Shown: positions 1-8,291, counted from the stretch's first letter. The stretch is DNA of 25,238 nt from Rhizobium sp. Q54 (GCA_945865855.1 CAMBES010000004.1:1-25238), one strand, 5' to 3'. Notes: generated from the letters alone by a model not told the origin. Program-made: numbers and translations.

Positions 1-1405
1 TGTTTCCAACTTTTTCGTAATACCATTGCCAAGCCTCTTCATTAATGGGCTCGCCGACTGTGCCTAAAGTTTTTAGCGACGATAAATCGTGACCTTCAAC
101 GAATGAATCGCCCTTCTGCATCAAGGCACGAATCGCGGTTGGCGCGGTGTAAAAAATATTTACTTTATGCTTTTCAATCACCTCCCAAAAGCGTGCTGGC
201 GTTGGGTAGGTGGGCACGCCCTCAAACATCAAAATCGTCGCACCGTTAAGTAGCGGGCCGTAAACTAAATAGCTGTGACCAGTAACCCAACCAATGTCGG
301 CGCTGCAAAAAAAGATGTCATTTTCTTCGTACTGAAAAACATTTTTAAACGAATAGCCAGCGTAAGTCATGTAGCCGCCAGTCGAGTGTAGAATACCTTT
401 TGGCTTTCCTGTCGAGCCAGATGTGTAAAGGATGAAAAGCGGGTCTTCGGCGTCGCAGATTTCGGCTTCGTGTTGAGTTTGGTGTTTTGAGATTTCGTCT
501 TGCCAGGTAACTATAGGTTTGGCCGCCGAATTGAGGGAGGTTGAAATCGAGTCGAAACCATTGGAAGATTCTGGCGCAAATGACGAAGCTGAACTTACAA
601 GGTTTCGACTTCGCTCAACCGACGGAAGGGGTAAGTTATTTTTAAGGACAATTACAGATTCAATCGAATCGCACTCTGCAACATTGAGGGAGGTCGAAAT
701 TGAGTCGAGAACATTGGAAGATTCTGGCGCAAATGACGAAGCTGAACTTAGAAGTTTTCGACTTCGCTCAACCGACGGAAGGGGTAAGTTATTTTTAAGG
801 ACAATTACAGATTCAATCGAATCGCACTCTGCAACTGCTTCTTTCGCGATTGCGAGCAGTTCAATTTTTTTATCGCCGCGCGAAAGTGACTCGGCGGTAA
901 TTAAAATTTTTGCGCCAGAATCTTTAATTCTTCCCGCCAAAGATTTCGCCGAAAATCCCGCAAACACCACGCAATGAACCGCGCCAATTCTAGCGCAAGC
1001 CAACATCGCGATAACAGCTTGCGGAATCATCGGCATGTAAATGCAAACGCGATCTCCTTTCTTAACCCCGCGCGAAATCAATAAATTCGCGAATTGGCAA
1101 GTTTGCTCGTGTAATTCTCGGTAAGTTATTTTTTGACTTTCTTTGGCCGGATCATTCGCTTCCCAGATGATTGCAATCTTGTCTGCGCTCTTCTCCAAAT
1201 GACGATCGAGACAATTGTAAGCAATATTCGTCTTCCCATCCCTAAACCACTCAATCCGAGCTTGTGCCAAATCGCAATTCGACACTTTCGACCATTTTTT
1301 AAACCAGAAAAAATTCTCCGCGATCTCTCCCCAAAATTTTTCTGGATCAGCTACTGAGGCTTGATATTGCTGCTCGTAATCAGCTTTGGATTTGATGTGA
1401 AACAT
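1..1405 (-). CDS. acs: Acetyl-CoA synthetase, C-terminus cut by window edge, carries an internal duplicated repeat insert
   Basis: AMP-forming acetate-CoA ligase: acetate + ATP + CoA give acetyl-CoA, AMP and PPi in the cytosol. I translated the minus strand from the ATG at 1403-1405 and found an uninterrupted frame of 468 codons running off the left edge. The N-terminus (MFHIKSKADYEQQYQ) and the blocks CDAEDPLFILYTSGSTGKPKG, SADIGWVTGHSY, FEGVPTYP and TVGEPINEEAW are the A-motifs of the Acs family. The usual length is about 650 aa, so the last part, with the catalytic lysine, is outside the window. Between VIVLKN and the ATP-binding loop, where the family has a variable linker, a 51-residue unit occurs twice in tandem; each copy holds a palindromic element read as VERSRN...FDSIST. 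The frame is kept, so the protein may be functional with an enlarged linker. It follows ubiB on the same strand; no clear Shine-Dalgarno sequence is visible. Confidence 0.93.
   Translation of the reverse strand, partial: MFHIKSKADYEQQYQASVADPEKFWGEIAENFFWFKKWSKVSNCDLAQARIEWFRDGKTNIAYNCLDRHLEKSADKIAIIWEANDPAKESQKITYRELHEQTCQFANLLISRGVKKGDRVCIYMPMIPQAVIAMLACARIGAVHCVVFAGFSAKSLAGRIKDSGAKILITAESLSRGDKKIELLAIAKEAVAECDSIESVIVLKNNLPLPSVERSRKLLSSASSFAPESSNVLDSISTSLNVAECDSIESVIVLKNNLPLPSVERSRNLVSSASSFAPESSNGFDSISTSLNSAAKPIVTWQDEISKHQTQHEAEICDAEDPLFILYTSGSTGKPKGILHSTGGYMTYAGYSFKNVFQYEENDIFFCSADIGWVTGHSYLVYGPLLNGATILMFEGVPTYPTPARFWEVIEKHKVNIFYTAPTAIRALMQKGDSFVEGHDLSSLKTLGTVGEPINEEAWQWYYEKVGN
539..620. 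repeat. Palindromic element copy 1, inside the acs reading frame
   Basis: The outer arms are a ggttga...gtcgaaacc left arm (539-559) and the right arm GGTTTCGACTTCGCTCAACC (601-620), around a centre containing tggcgcaaa. This is the same arm-centre-arm layout as the intergenic copies at 8339-8423, 10754-10838 and 11059-11143, but more diverged in the left arm and centre. On the acs strand it reads VERSRNLVSS...FDSIST without a stop. Confidence 0.85.
692..773. repeat. Palindromic element copy 2, inside the acs reading frame
   Basis: This is the second copy, produced by the 153-bp tandem duplication. Its right arm (754-773) and central tggcgcaaa are intact; the left arm carries further substitutions. 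It encodes VERSRKLLSS...LDSIST in Acs. Confidence 0.85.
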
Positions 1406-1426
1406 AAAGTGCTCGCTAGTTTGATT

Positions 1427-1511
1427 TTTTCGCCGGTTGAGCGTAGTCGAAACCAAGAAAAATTTGCGCCGAACTTTCTTGGTTTCGACCGAGCTCAAAC
1501 GGCGAAAGTTT
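1427..1511. repeat. Palindromic element copy 3, between ubiB and acs
   Basis: Arms with the motifs cggttgagcgtagtcgaaacc and ggtttcgaccgagctcaaac enclose a centre reading tttgcgccgaac. This is the reverse complement of the centre in the other copies (gttcggcgcaaa), so this copy lies in the opposite orientation. It fills most of the 107-bp gap between the ubiB stop (1513) and the acs start (1405). In RNA it would form a long hairpin between the two genes and could act as an intercistronic terminator or processing site. Confidence 0.9.
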
Positions 1512-1512
1512 T

Positions 1513-2760
1513 TTACAAAGATGAACGTAAAAACTTTCTCGCTAGCTCAAATAAATCGACAACTACATCTCTAATTTTTGCGTCAAAACTAATATTTTTT
1601 TTCGCCCATTCGCCAACCCAAGGACGCGCCAATTCCCACATGTTGAGTTCAGGATCGAGCATCACTCCTACGCCTTCCACGACTAATAAAGTTTTTTGCA
1701 ACAAGAGTAAATCTGGACGCGTTTCCATTTTGTAGTCGCGCGTCATTATGATTAAATGTGTGAGCAGTTTGGCGACAGAAATATCGCTCACATTTGAGCC
1801 AACGATTGCCTCGCCAATTTTTCGGCAAGAGAGAGCAAGATTATCAAGATCGGTATTCTCAGGAACCATACCAACGTCAATGTGGATTTGGGCTATGCGC
1901 TTGTAATCCTTGTGCAAAAATCCGATTAAAATTTCAGCAACGGCGATGCGGGTTTTTTTGTCGAGCTTGCCAACAATGCCAAAATCAACAACACCGATGT
2001 CGCCATTTTTTAGCAAAAATAAATTTCCCGGATGCATGTCGGCGTGGAAAAATCCGTGGATGTAAACTTGGCTGAAGTAGCTAATTACTAGGTGTTTGGC
2101 GACTTGTTTTTTGTCGTGCGAAGAATTTTTAATCGCTTCACTATTTGAAAAAGGAATGCCGTCGAGCCACTCAAGAACTAAAATTTTCTCGCTCGAAAAT
2201 TTCCAAAAAATTGTTGGAACGTAAAAACCTTTTACGTCTTTTAAATCCTCGCGAAGACGTGAGGCGTTAGCTGCTTCGTGTAATAAATCGATTTCACTTT
2301 TTGAAACTTGAGTGAGCAGATCAGCAATATCAGAAAAAATTCTTGGCAAAAATTTTGCGATAATTCTCAAGGTAGAAATATCGCGAGCCATAATTTGTGC
2401 GATGCGGGGACGGAGTATTTTTACCGCAACATCTTCGCCAGTTTTTAATTTTGCTTTGTGAACTTGTGCAATTGAGGCAGAGGCAACTGGCTTGAAATTA
2501 AATTCAGAAAAATCTTCAAGAAATTCTTGTTCGAACTTAGCCGGAAAAGGTTTTAACGCATCTTGAAACGAGGAAAGTCTTCTGGCTAATTCTTTACCAA
2601 CTAAATCTGGGCGAATCGACAATATCTGCCCAAGCTTTATGAATGAAGGTCCGGCACTGTTGAAGAAAAAATAAATCGCGCGATTTTTGTCAAAGAAAAA
2701 AATCGGCGCAGCGATTAGAAGTAAAAATATGAGACGGAAAAGATTAGCGATCGCAACCAC
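1513..2760 (-). CDS. ubiB: UbiB/ABC1/AarF-family atypical kinase, short C-terminus
   Basis: A member of the UbiB (ADCK/COQ8) protein-kinase-like family needed for ubiquinone biosynthesis; it is an ATPase-like accessory factor, not a hydroxylase. Visible motifs are the family KxGQ motif (IKLGQILSIRPDLV, residues 41-54), the alanine-rich loop ASASIAQVH (93-101) that replaces the glycine-rich loop, VAVKI with Lys114, the catalytic segment HADMHPGN (239-246) and the DFG motif (259-261). A hydrophobic stretch lies at residues 9-23. The GTG start at 2758-2760 overlaps the stop of the upstream membrane protein by one base, so the two are probably translationally coupled. At 415 aa it is shorter than most UbiB proteins (about 480-550) and lacks the usual C-terminal transmembrane anchor. 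The stop codon directly abuts a palindromic element, so the tail may have been lost by that insertion. Confidence 0.93.
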   Translation of the reverse strand: MVAIANLFRLIFLLLIAAPIFFFDKNRAIYFFFNSAGPSFIKLGQILSIRPDLVGKELARRLSSFQDALKPFPAKFEQEFLEDFSEFNFKPVASASIAQVHKAKLKTGEDVAVKILRPRIAQIMARDISTLRIIAKFLPRIFSDIADLLTQVSKSEIDLLHEAANASRLREDLKDVKGFYVPTIFWKFSSEKILVLEWLDGIPFSNSEAIKNSSHDKKQVAKHLVISYFSQVYIHGFFHADMHPGNLFLLKNGDIGVVDFGIVGKLDKKTRIAVAEILIGFLHKDYKRIAQIHIDVGMVPENTDLDNLALSCRKIGEAIVGSNVSDISVAKLLTHLIIMTRDYKMETRPDLLLLQKTLLVVEGVGVMLDPELNMWELARPWVGEWAKKNISFDAKIRDVVVDLFELARKFLRSSL

Positions 2761-3143
2761 TATTGCTGCGGAGTTGGATTTACCGGAACGCGTCCTGGAG
2801 CAAGGTGAGAAGATGGATTTGGAGCGGCATTTGGGGCGCCATTTGTTGCGCCAGTTTCGTGAAGATCGACTTTTATTTTGCCAAGATCGACATCAACTCC
2901 AGACCAGCTAAACATCTTGTTTAAAAGTTGGCTAATGATGTCCATTATATTTCCGGTAACTTCCTGAATCCTTGAAAATACTAGCTTTAGAGCGCTAGTC
3001 GCCTCTGGATTAAGACTTAAAATCACAGCTAATTCATCAATCGTAATGATGTTTAAAAGCAACATAACTGTTGCCAGGGAAAAGGCAGTTGATGAAAAAA
3101 TAATTACGGTGCGAAGAGTGAGGTAGGAAAGTAGGCCGTGCAT
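2760..3143 (-). CDS. Small membrane protein of unknown function, upstream of ubiB
   Basis: A 127-aa protein I do not recognise. Residues about 8-35 (LRTVIIFSSTAFSLATVMLL and following) form one strong hydrophobic segment. The middle, about 40-85, looks amphipathic. The last 35 residues are rich in Ala, Pro and Asn (GAPNAAPNPSSHLAPG), typical of a disordered extracytoplasmic or cytoplasmic tail. The stop overlaps the ubiB start by one base, and both lie on the minus strand, so this is probably the first gene of a ubiB operon. That position could link it to membrane ubiquinone synthesis, but this is only context. It is divergent from the gabD-like gene, with 58 bp between the starts. Codon use and the overlap support a real gene; the function is unassigned. 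Confidence 0.7.
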   Translation of the reverse strand: MHGLLSYLTLRTVIIFSSTAFSLATVMLLLNIITIDELAVILSLNPEATSALKLVFSRIQEVTGNIMDIISQLLNKMFSWSGVDVDLGKIKVDLHETGATNGAPNAAPNPSSHLAPGRVPVNPTPQQ

Positions 3144-3201
3144 ATTTAAAAATTTAAGTGCGGGAAGGTGCAGACTCTCAAAAATAACCCAATTAATTTC
3201 A

Positions 3202-4644
3202 ATGTTTATGAAGGAAAATCTTTTCTGGCAGAAAAATTTTATCGGTGGCGAGTGGCTCGATAAAAAAGAAAAAATCTCAGTTTTTAATCCAGCAGATCAG
3301 AGCTTGATTGGCAAAGTTCCGAGTTGCGATGGCGAAGATGTAAAAAACGTAATCGCTGTTGCAAAAAACGCTTTCGACAAATGGAAAAAATTAGCCGGAA
3401 AAGAGCGCGCGAAAATTCTTAAAAACTGGTACGAATTAATTTTAAAAAATCAGGAAGAGCTCGCAAAAATTTTAACAACAGAGCAAGGCAAGCCACTAGC
3501 CGAAGCCCGCGGCGAAATTATTTACGGCGCAAATTTTGTGGAATGGTTTGCTGAAGAGGCAAAAAGAAATTACGGCGACACGATTCCGGCGCCAAAACAA
3601 AATCAAAAAATTATTACGCAACTTGAGCCCATCGGCGTTGTTGCCGCAATCACGCCGTGGAATTTTCCCTCCGCGATGATTACGCGCAAAGCTGCGGCAG
3701 CAATGGCAGCGGGCTGCGCAGTAATTTTAAAACCTTCGGAACTTACGCCATTTTCAGCTTTGGCTTTGGCGGCTTTAGCGAAAGAAGCTGGTGTTCCCGA
3801 TGGCGTTTTCAACGTGATTAATGGCGACGCGCAAATAATTGGCGCAGAATTTTGTCAGAATAAATTAGTCCGAAAAATCAGCTTCACCGGGTCAACCCGA
3901 GTTGGAAAATTACTCAATGAACAATGCGCGAGAGATCTAAAACGCGTCTCACTTGAACTAGGTGGCTCAGCGCCCTTCATCGTTTTTGCCGATGCCGATT
4001 TGGACAAAGCAATCAGCGGATTAATGCACGCCAAATATCGCAATGGCGGCCAAGCATGCACCTGCGTGAATCGCATTTTTGTTGAAGAAAAAATTCACGA
4101 TGAATTTGTTAAAAAACTTTTGCTGGAAATAAAAAAATTGAAAGTCGGCAATGGGCTTGAAGACATGCCTAACATGGGCCCGATGATTTCTGTCGCGGCA
4201 GTAAAAAAGGTCGAACGTCTCATTGAAGATGCGATCAAAAACGGCGCGAAATGTGAGATTGGTGGGAAAATAATAGAAAATCTTGGCAGCCAATTCTTCG
4301 CCCCAACCCTGCTCACAGAGGTTTCATCAGATATGCAAATCTCCCGCGAAGAAATTTTTGGTGCTGTTGCTGCAATCCAGAAATTCACCACCGAAGAAGA
4401 GGTGATTCAAAAATCTAACGACACTGATTATGGCCTCGGCTCTTACCTTTACACCTCTGATAATGCGCGCATCTGGAGAATTTGCGACGCATTAGAATTT
4501 GGAATGGTTGCGGTTAATGACTGCAGCTTTGCGACAGAAGTTGCGCCCTTCGGCGGGATTAAAAATTCTGGCTTTGGCCGCGAAGGATCTCACCTCGGAA
4601 TCCTGGAATTTTCACAAGTAAAAACTTTGCATTGGAGTTTTTAG
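3202..4644 (+). CDS. gabD: NAD(P)-dependent succinate-semialdehyde dehydrogenase (GabD-like)
   Basis: An aldehyde dehydrogenase superfamily enzyme of 480 aa, the normal length for GabD (E. coli GabD is 482). It probably oxidises succinate semialdehyde to succinate, feeding GABA/glutamate-derived carbon into the TCA cycle; glutarate semialdehyde is an alternative substrate. Visible motifs are TPWNFP (151-156), the cofactor loop FTGSTRVG (228-235), the general base Glu252 in LELGGSAP, catalytic Cys286 in NGGQACTCVNR, and EEIFGAV near residue 385. The Cys-x-Cys at the active site is seen in GabD enzymes, where it is linked to redox control. Two ATGs are close together (3202 and 3208); neither has a clear Shine-Dalgarno sequence. 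nadE follows after 44 bp on the same strand, so they may be co-transcribed. No GABA transaminase gene is present here. Confidence 0.88.
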   Translation: MFMKENLFWQKNFIGGEWLDKKEKISVFNPADQSLIGKVPSCDGEDVKNVIAVAKNAFDKWKKLAGKERAKILKNWYELILKNQEELAKILTTEQGKPLAEARGEIIYGANFVEWFAEEAKRNYGDTIPAPKQNQKIITQLEPIGVVAAITPWNFPSAMITRKAAAAMAAGCAVILKPSELTPFSALALAALAKEAGVPDGVFNVINGDAQIIGAEFCQNKLVRKISFTGSTRVGKLLNEQCARDLKRVSLELGGSAPFIVFADADLDKAISGLMHAKYRNGGQACTCVNRIFVEEKIHDEFVKKLLLEIKKLKVGNGLEDMPNMGPMISVAAVKKVERLIEDAIKNGAKCEIGGKIIENLGSQFFAPTLLTEVSSDMQISREEIFGAVAAIQKFTTEEEVIQKSNDTDYGLGSYLYTSDNARIWRICDALEFGMVAVNDCSFATEVAPFGGIKNSGFGREGSHLGILEFSQVKTLHWSF

Positions 4645-4688
4645 GTTTAGCCGGCTTGTGAAAAAAATTATTAATTTTTAACGCTCTA

Positions 4689-6284
4689 ATGACTGCAAAA
4701 CTAAAAATTTATCTCGCGCAAATTAATCCGATCGTTGGCGATTTGGATGGCAACATGCAAAAAATTCTTCAGGAGTTAAAATTTGCGAATCAGTCTGGGT
4801 GCGATCTTGCGGTGTTTCCAGAAATGACAATTTGTGGATATCCTTGCGAAGATCTTTGGCAGAAAAAAGATTTTGTGATTGAGTGTCAGGAAAGAATTTT
4901 GGAAATCACAAGAGAGACAAAAACCCATAAATGCGCGATTTTGCTCGGCTCTCCGGTCATTGATCTCGAAAGAAAAAAAGAAGTTGTCCGCAATGCAGCT
5001 TTGCTGATTGAGCAGGGCGAAGTAAAGAAAGTGATTCACAAAAAAACTTTACCGAATTTCGACGTATTCGATGAGGCCAGATATTTCGCGCCTTCGCAGT
5101 TTTTGTCTTCGATTGAATTTCGTGGCTTAACTTTAGCAGTTTTGATCTGCGAAGATTTGTGGGATTCGCGAAATTTATTTTTACTGCGCGAACAAATTTT
5201 CGATGCGGCGATTGTACTTAATGCCTCACCTTACTCGAGTAAAAAACATGAATATCGCGAATGTACAGCAAAGAATTTAGGTCGAAATTTGATCTATATT
5301 AATCAGGTTGGCGGCCAGGATTCTCTAGTCTTTGACGGCTCTTCCTTTGCAATGAATTCACAAGGCGAAATCATTCTGCAAATGAAAGAATTTTTAGAAG
5401 ATTCTGCGATAGTTGAAGTCACAAAATCCGGCAAAATTTCTACGAGCACGAAACAAGAAACGCTAAGCACAGCAATTGAGCGCAACTACAAAGCCTGTGT
5501 TTTAGGCCTTCGTGACTACATACAGAAAAATGGCTTTGAAAAAGTTCTGCTTGGAATGTCTGGCGGAATTGATTCGGCGCTAGTTGCTGCAATGGCGGTC
5601 GACGCCTTAGGCAAAAATAATGTTTCTCTCTACGCCTTACCAAGCCGCTATTCTTCTGACGAATCGATGAATGACGCGAAAAAATGTGCGGAAAATTTGG
5701 GAGTAAAGTTGGAAGCAATTTCGATTGAGCCAATGTTTGAGGCGGCGAAATTTACTCTGAAGGATGTTAGCGAACTTACGGAAGAAAATTTACAGTCGCG
5801 AATTCGCGGAAATATTTTGATGGCGCTCTCGAATAATTCTGGTGCGCTTTTACTTTCGACGGGAAATAAATCTGAGCTCGCTACAGGATACGCAACGCTT
5901 TATGGCGATATGTGCGGGGCATTTAATCCGCTTAAAGATCTTTACAAAACACAAGTTTACGAATTGGCAAACTTAAAAAAAGATGTGATTCCGCAAAATA
6001 TTTTAACCAAAGCGCCAACCGCAGAACTGCGCCTAAACCAAAAAGATAGCGACTCGCTGCCTGATTACGAAATACTGGACAAGATTCTTTTCGCTTTGAT
6101 CGAAGAGAAAAAATCAATTACAGAAATCGCTAAAAATTTCGACAAAACTTTAGTGCAGAAAGTCGCAAAACTTTTGCATGTCAGCGAATATAAACGCCGT
6201 CAATCTTGCCTTGGCCCAAAAATTTCTGATATGGCCTTCGACAAGGATCGGCGTTATCCGGTGACTAATCGATTTACGGAATAA
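4689..6284 (+). CDS. nadE: Glutamine-dependent NAD(+) synthetase
   Basis: Catalyses the last step of NAD synthesis: deamido-NAD + ATP + glutamine give NAD. It has two domains. The N-terminal nitrilase-type glutaminase shows a Glu-Lys-Cys triad: Glu45 in FPEMTICGYPCEDLW, the lysine of HKKTLPNFDVFDE (about 118-119) and Cys154 in LICEDLWD. The C-terminal synthetase carries the ATP-pyrophosphatase P-loop SGGIDS (291-296), with GNKSELATGY and the C-terminal KRRQSCLGPKISDMAF motif downstream. The length of 531 aa is normal for the shorter glutamine-dependent form found in Proteobacteria. The start at 4689 precedes the conserved KIYLAQINPIVGDLDGN directly. nadD, for the preceding step, lies 8 kb away at 14289-14810. 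The gene ends just before a cluster of intergenic repeats. Confidence 0.97.
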   Translation: MTAKLKIYLAQINPIVGDLDGNMQKILQELKFANQSGCDLAVFPEMTICGYPCEDLWQKKDFVIECQERILEITRETKTHKCAILLGSPVIDLERKKEVVRNAALLIEQGEVKKVIHKKTLPNFDVFDEARYFAPSQFLSSIEFRGLTLAVLICEDLWDSRNLFLLREQIFDAAIVLNASPYSSKKHEYRECTAKNLGRNLIYINQVGGQDSLVFDGSSFAMNSQGEIILQMKEFLEDSAIVEVTKSGKISTSTKQETLSTAIERNYKACVLGLRDYIQKNGFEKVLLGMSGGIDSALVAAMAVDALGKNNVSLYALPSRYSSDESMNDAKKCAENLGVKLEAISIEPMFEAAKFTLKDVSELTEENLQSRIRGNILMALSNNSGALLLSTGNKSELATGYATLYGDMCGAFNPLKDLYKTQVYELANLKKDVIPQNILTKAPTAELRLNQKDSDSLPDYEILDKILFALIEEKKSITEIAKNFDKTLVQKVAKLLHVSEYKRRQSCLGPKISDMAFDKDRRYPVTNRFTE

Positions 6285-6307
6285 GTCCATCCACCTAAGG
6301 AAGATTT

Positions 6308-6336
6308 CGTCATTGCGAGCGTAGCGCGGCAATCCA
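6308..6336. repeat. Short interspersed repeat (cgtcattgcgagcg type)
   Basis: The sequence begins cgtcattgcgagcgtagcg and ends ggcaatcca. Dispersed repeats with this start are known in many Proteobacteria, including Rickettsiales, usually between genes. It is 3' of nadE. Only one copy is visible in this window, so the family assignment rests on recognition rather than on internal evidence. Confidence 0.5.
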
Positions 6337-6376
6337 TTTGTGATTGTAGATTCCGTGCTGTGCAAGAGAGACCAAT

Positions 6377-6456
6377 CCTCCTTGATCCCCGCCTGCGCGG
6401 GGATGACGGGACGAGTAGGTAGCAATGTCATCCCCGCGCAGGCGGGGATCCAGGAG
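6377..6456. repeat. Inverted pair of REP-like hairpins between convergent nadE and ABC exporter
   Basis: The left copy (6377-6407) and right copy (6427-6456) are almost perfect reverse complements (about 30 bp, one mismatch) separated by about 19 bp. Each copy is itself a small hairpin (atccccgcctgcgcggggat). The same sequence family recurs at 8521-8603 and 13342-13366, with degraded copies at 10714-10737, 11226-11248 and 13397-13419. Located between the 3' ends of nadE and the ABC gene, it could serve as a two-way terminator or an mRNA 3'-end stabiliser. Confidence 0.9.
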
Positions 6457-6459
6457 ATC

Positions 6460-8253
6460 TTAAAACAACTTTGTCGCCTTCACTCCTTCAACTTGATTAG
6501 TTAGCTCGCCCGTAACCTGCGCGCTCCACAGGCGTTTGTAAGTGCCATTCATGAGCATTAATTCTTCATGTGTGCCGTCTTCAACAATTTTGCCGCGATC
6601 GAAAACTAGAATTCTATCCATGATTTCAAGCGTTGAAAGACGATGGGCAATAACAAGTGCGGTCTTGTTACGCATCAAATTTTTTAAACTTTCTTGAATC
6701 AAATTTTCGGTGATTGAATCAAGCTGACTCGTTGCTTCATCCAAAATTAAAATTGGCGCATTCTTCAAAAAAGCGCGGGCGATTGAAATGCGCTGACGCT
6801 GTCCGCCAGAAAGCTTAATGCCGCGCTCGCCAACTAAAGACGAATAACCACCGGGTAATTTTTCAATGAATTTATGCGCGTGAGCTTTTTTTGCCGCCTC
6901 GATTGCTTCTTGTCTGGTAGAAGTCTGCGCAGCGTTTTCTGAGCCGTAGGCAATATTCTCAAACAAGCTGCGATGAAAAAGGGAAGGGTCTTGCGGAATC
7001 GTGCCAATTGCGCGATGAAGTGAGTTGAGAGTTGTTTCTGAAATATCCTGTCCGTCGATTAAAATTCTGCCGCCATCAACATCGAAAAGGCGTAAAATCA
7101 AATTCACAAAAGTTGATTTGCCACTGCCGGAATGTCCGACCAAACCAACTTTTTGTCCTGGATAAATTGTCACCGATTTTTCAGTAAAAATCGGCTGATC
7201 ACCGCTGTAAGAAAATTTTACATTTTCGAAAGTGATCTCGCCTTTTGTGACTTGTAATTCATTGCTTCCATCCTTGATTTTCAAAGGCTCTTTGAGAATA
7301 CCAAGAGCCTGATCAACCGTACCCAGATCTTCCAAAAAACTTTGCATTTGGTTGGTCGTATTCCACATGTCGTTAATGATCCAATTATTGATGGTAAAGA
7401 TCATGAGAAAGTCGCCAAGAGTGACCAGATTTTGGGCGTAAAGCCAAATCAGAAGTGCGACGCATCCGCTAAAATAAAGAGAGAAAGTTAGGCCGTGGAG
7501 TGTGAAAAATTTTACTAAAAAAATTCCGCGACGCTCAAAAAGCCGTGAATATTTATTCTGAAAAGTAGCAATACGTTTGCTCTCAAAGTCAGAATTGGCG
7601 AAGAGTTTGACGTTATTAATATTACTCAGCGAATCGACAATATTTCCCATGATTCGTGTTTGCTGAGCGGCAATACCAAGCGACATTCTGTTGGTTAATT
7701 TTGCGGCGCGAATGGCCATAAAAATAAATAAACCAGCCCAGATAATCAGGCCAAAAGCGAAATACTTATGCACCGTAAGCAAAGTAAAAAACGCCACGAT
7801 TACACAAAGCCCAACTTTGATGAAACCATAAATAATAACGTTGAGCATCTTGGGAGTTATGGTGAAGAGGTCGCGGATTTTGCTCGACAACGCGCCAGAA
7901 AAATTATTTTGAAAAAAACTATGAGAGTGACCCATCACGTAACTCATCGATTCTGAGATGATTTTTTTCTTAATTAGTGGCGTAACTTTCGCCCAGCTGT
8001 AATCGCAAATGCGCAGAACCAATCCCGGCAGAATTGTTAAAATAACCAGCAACAGGGCGGTTGGCCAGACTTCAGAAATTATTTGATCGCGCGGAGTGGC
8101 AGAAAGTTTATCGACTAAAACTTTCGAAACATACGGCCAAAGCGAAATGTCAATCGCGCCGTAAATGATTACAAAAAAGTGAAGCCCAAGATAGAATTTG
8201 AAAGGCTTGACTGAGTTGAAAAGAAAGGAAAGCGCGGCGCGGTTTTTGGTCAT
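6460..8253 (-). CDS. ABC exporter half-transporter (MsbA/multidrug type, permease-ATPase fusion)
   Basis: A 597-aa protein with an N-terminal six-helix membrane domain (hydrophobic segments about 20-48, 62-82, 135-182, 245-295) and a C-terminal nucleotide-binding domain. In the latter are the Walker A motif GHSGSGKST (373-381), Q-loop region IPQDPSLF (419-426), ABC signature LSGGQRQR (481-488), Walker B ILILDEAT (501-508) and the switch histidine in VIAHRLS (534-540). All catalytic residues are present, so it should be active as a homodimer. The family exports lipids, lipid A precursors, drugs or peptides; the sequence alone does not show which. It is transcribed away from gltX, with a 370-bp repeat-filled spacer upstream. 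The start codon context (AATGACCAAAAACC) is copied exactly 243 bp upstream, so the original 5' leader appears to have been displaced by repeat insertion. Confidence 0.93.
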   Translation of the reverse strand: MTKNRAALSFLFNSVKPFKFYLGLHFFVIIYGAIDISLWPYVSKVLVDKLSATPRDQIISEVWPTALLLVILTILPGLVLRICDYSWAKVTPLIKKKIISESMSYVMGHSHSFFQNNFSGALSSKIRDLFTITPKMLNVIIYGFIKVGLCVIVAFFTLLTVHKYFAFGLIIWAGLFIFMAIRAAKLTNRMSLGIAAQQTRIMGNIVDSLSNINNVKLFANSDFESKRIATFQNKYSRLFERRGIFLVKFFTLHGLTFSLYFSGCVALLIWLYAQNLVTLGDFLMIFTINNWIINDMWNTTNQMQSFLEDLGTVDQALGILKEPLKIKDGSNELQVTKGEITFENVKFSYSGDQPIFTEKSVTIYPGQKVGLVGHSGSGKSTFVNLILRLFDVDGGRILIDGQDISETTLNSLHRAIGTIPQDPSLFHRSLFENIAYGSENAAQTSTRQEAIEAAKKAHAHKFIEKLPGGYSSLVGERGIKLSGGQRQRISIARAFLKNAPILILDEATSQLDSITENLIQESLKNLMRNKTALVIAHRLSTLEIMDRILVFDRGKIVEDGTHEELMLMNGTYKRLWSAQVTGELTNQVEGVKATKLF

Positions 8254-8291
8254 TTAGAAGAGCAATGAATGATGAGTTTTTAGAAATAATA

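Larger units (their letters stand above)
531..836. repeat. 153-bp direct tandem duplication inside acs (two units, 531-683 and 684-836)
   Basis: The two units are nearly identical, differing at only a few bases (for example around 541-560 against 694-713). The period is 153 bp, exactly 51 codons, so the acs frame survives. Each unit contains native Acs sequence (AECDSIESVIVLKNN) plus one diverged copy of the palindromic element. This implies that the element entered first and the enlarged segment was then duplicated. The high identity points to a recent event or to gene conversion. Confidence 0.95.

Noticed and set aside
519..977. A 152-codon plus-strand open frame with an obvious internal protein repeat (REVEIES...FRLRSTDGRGK)
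   Set aside because: It is antisense to acs. The repeat comes from the 153-bp duplication and palindromic element, and Acs motifs continue on the minus strand through the whole interval.
1391..1406. A second parS-like match (gatttgatgtgaaaca) at the acs start
   Set aside because: It matches 12 of 16 positions but the left half is poor, and it is explained by the first codons of acs (MFHIKS).
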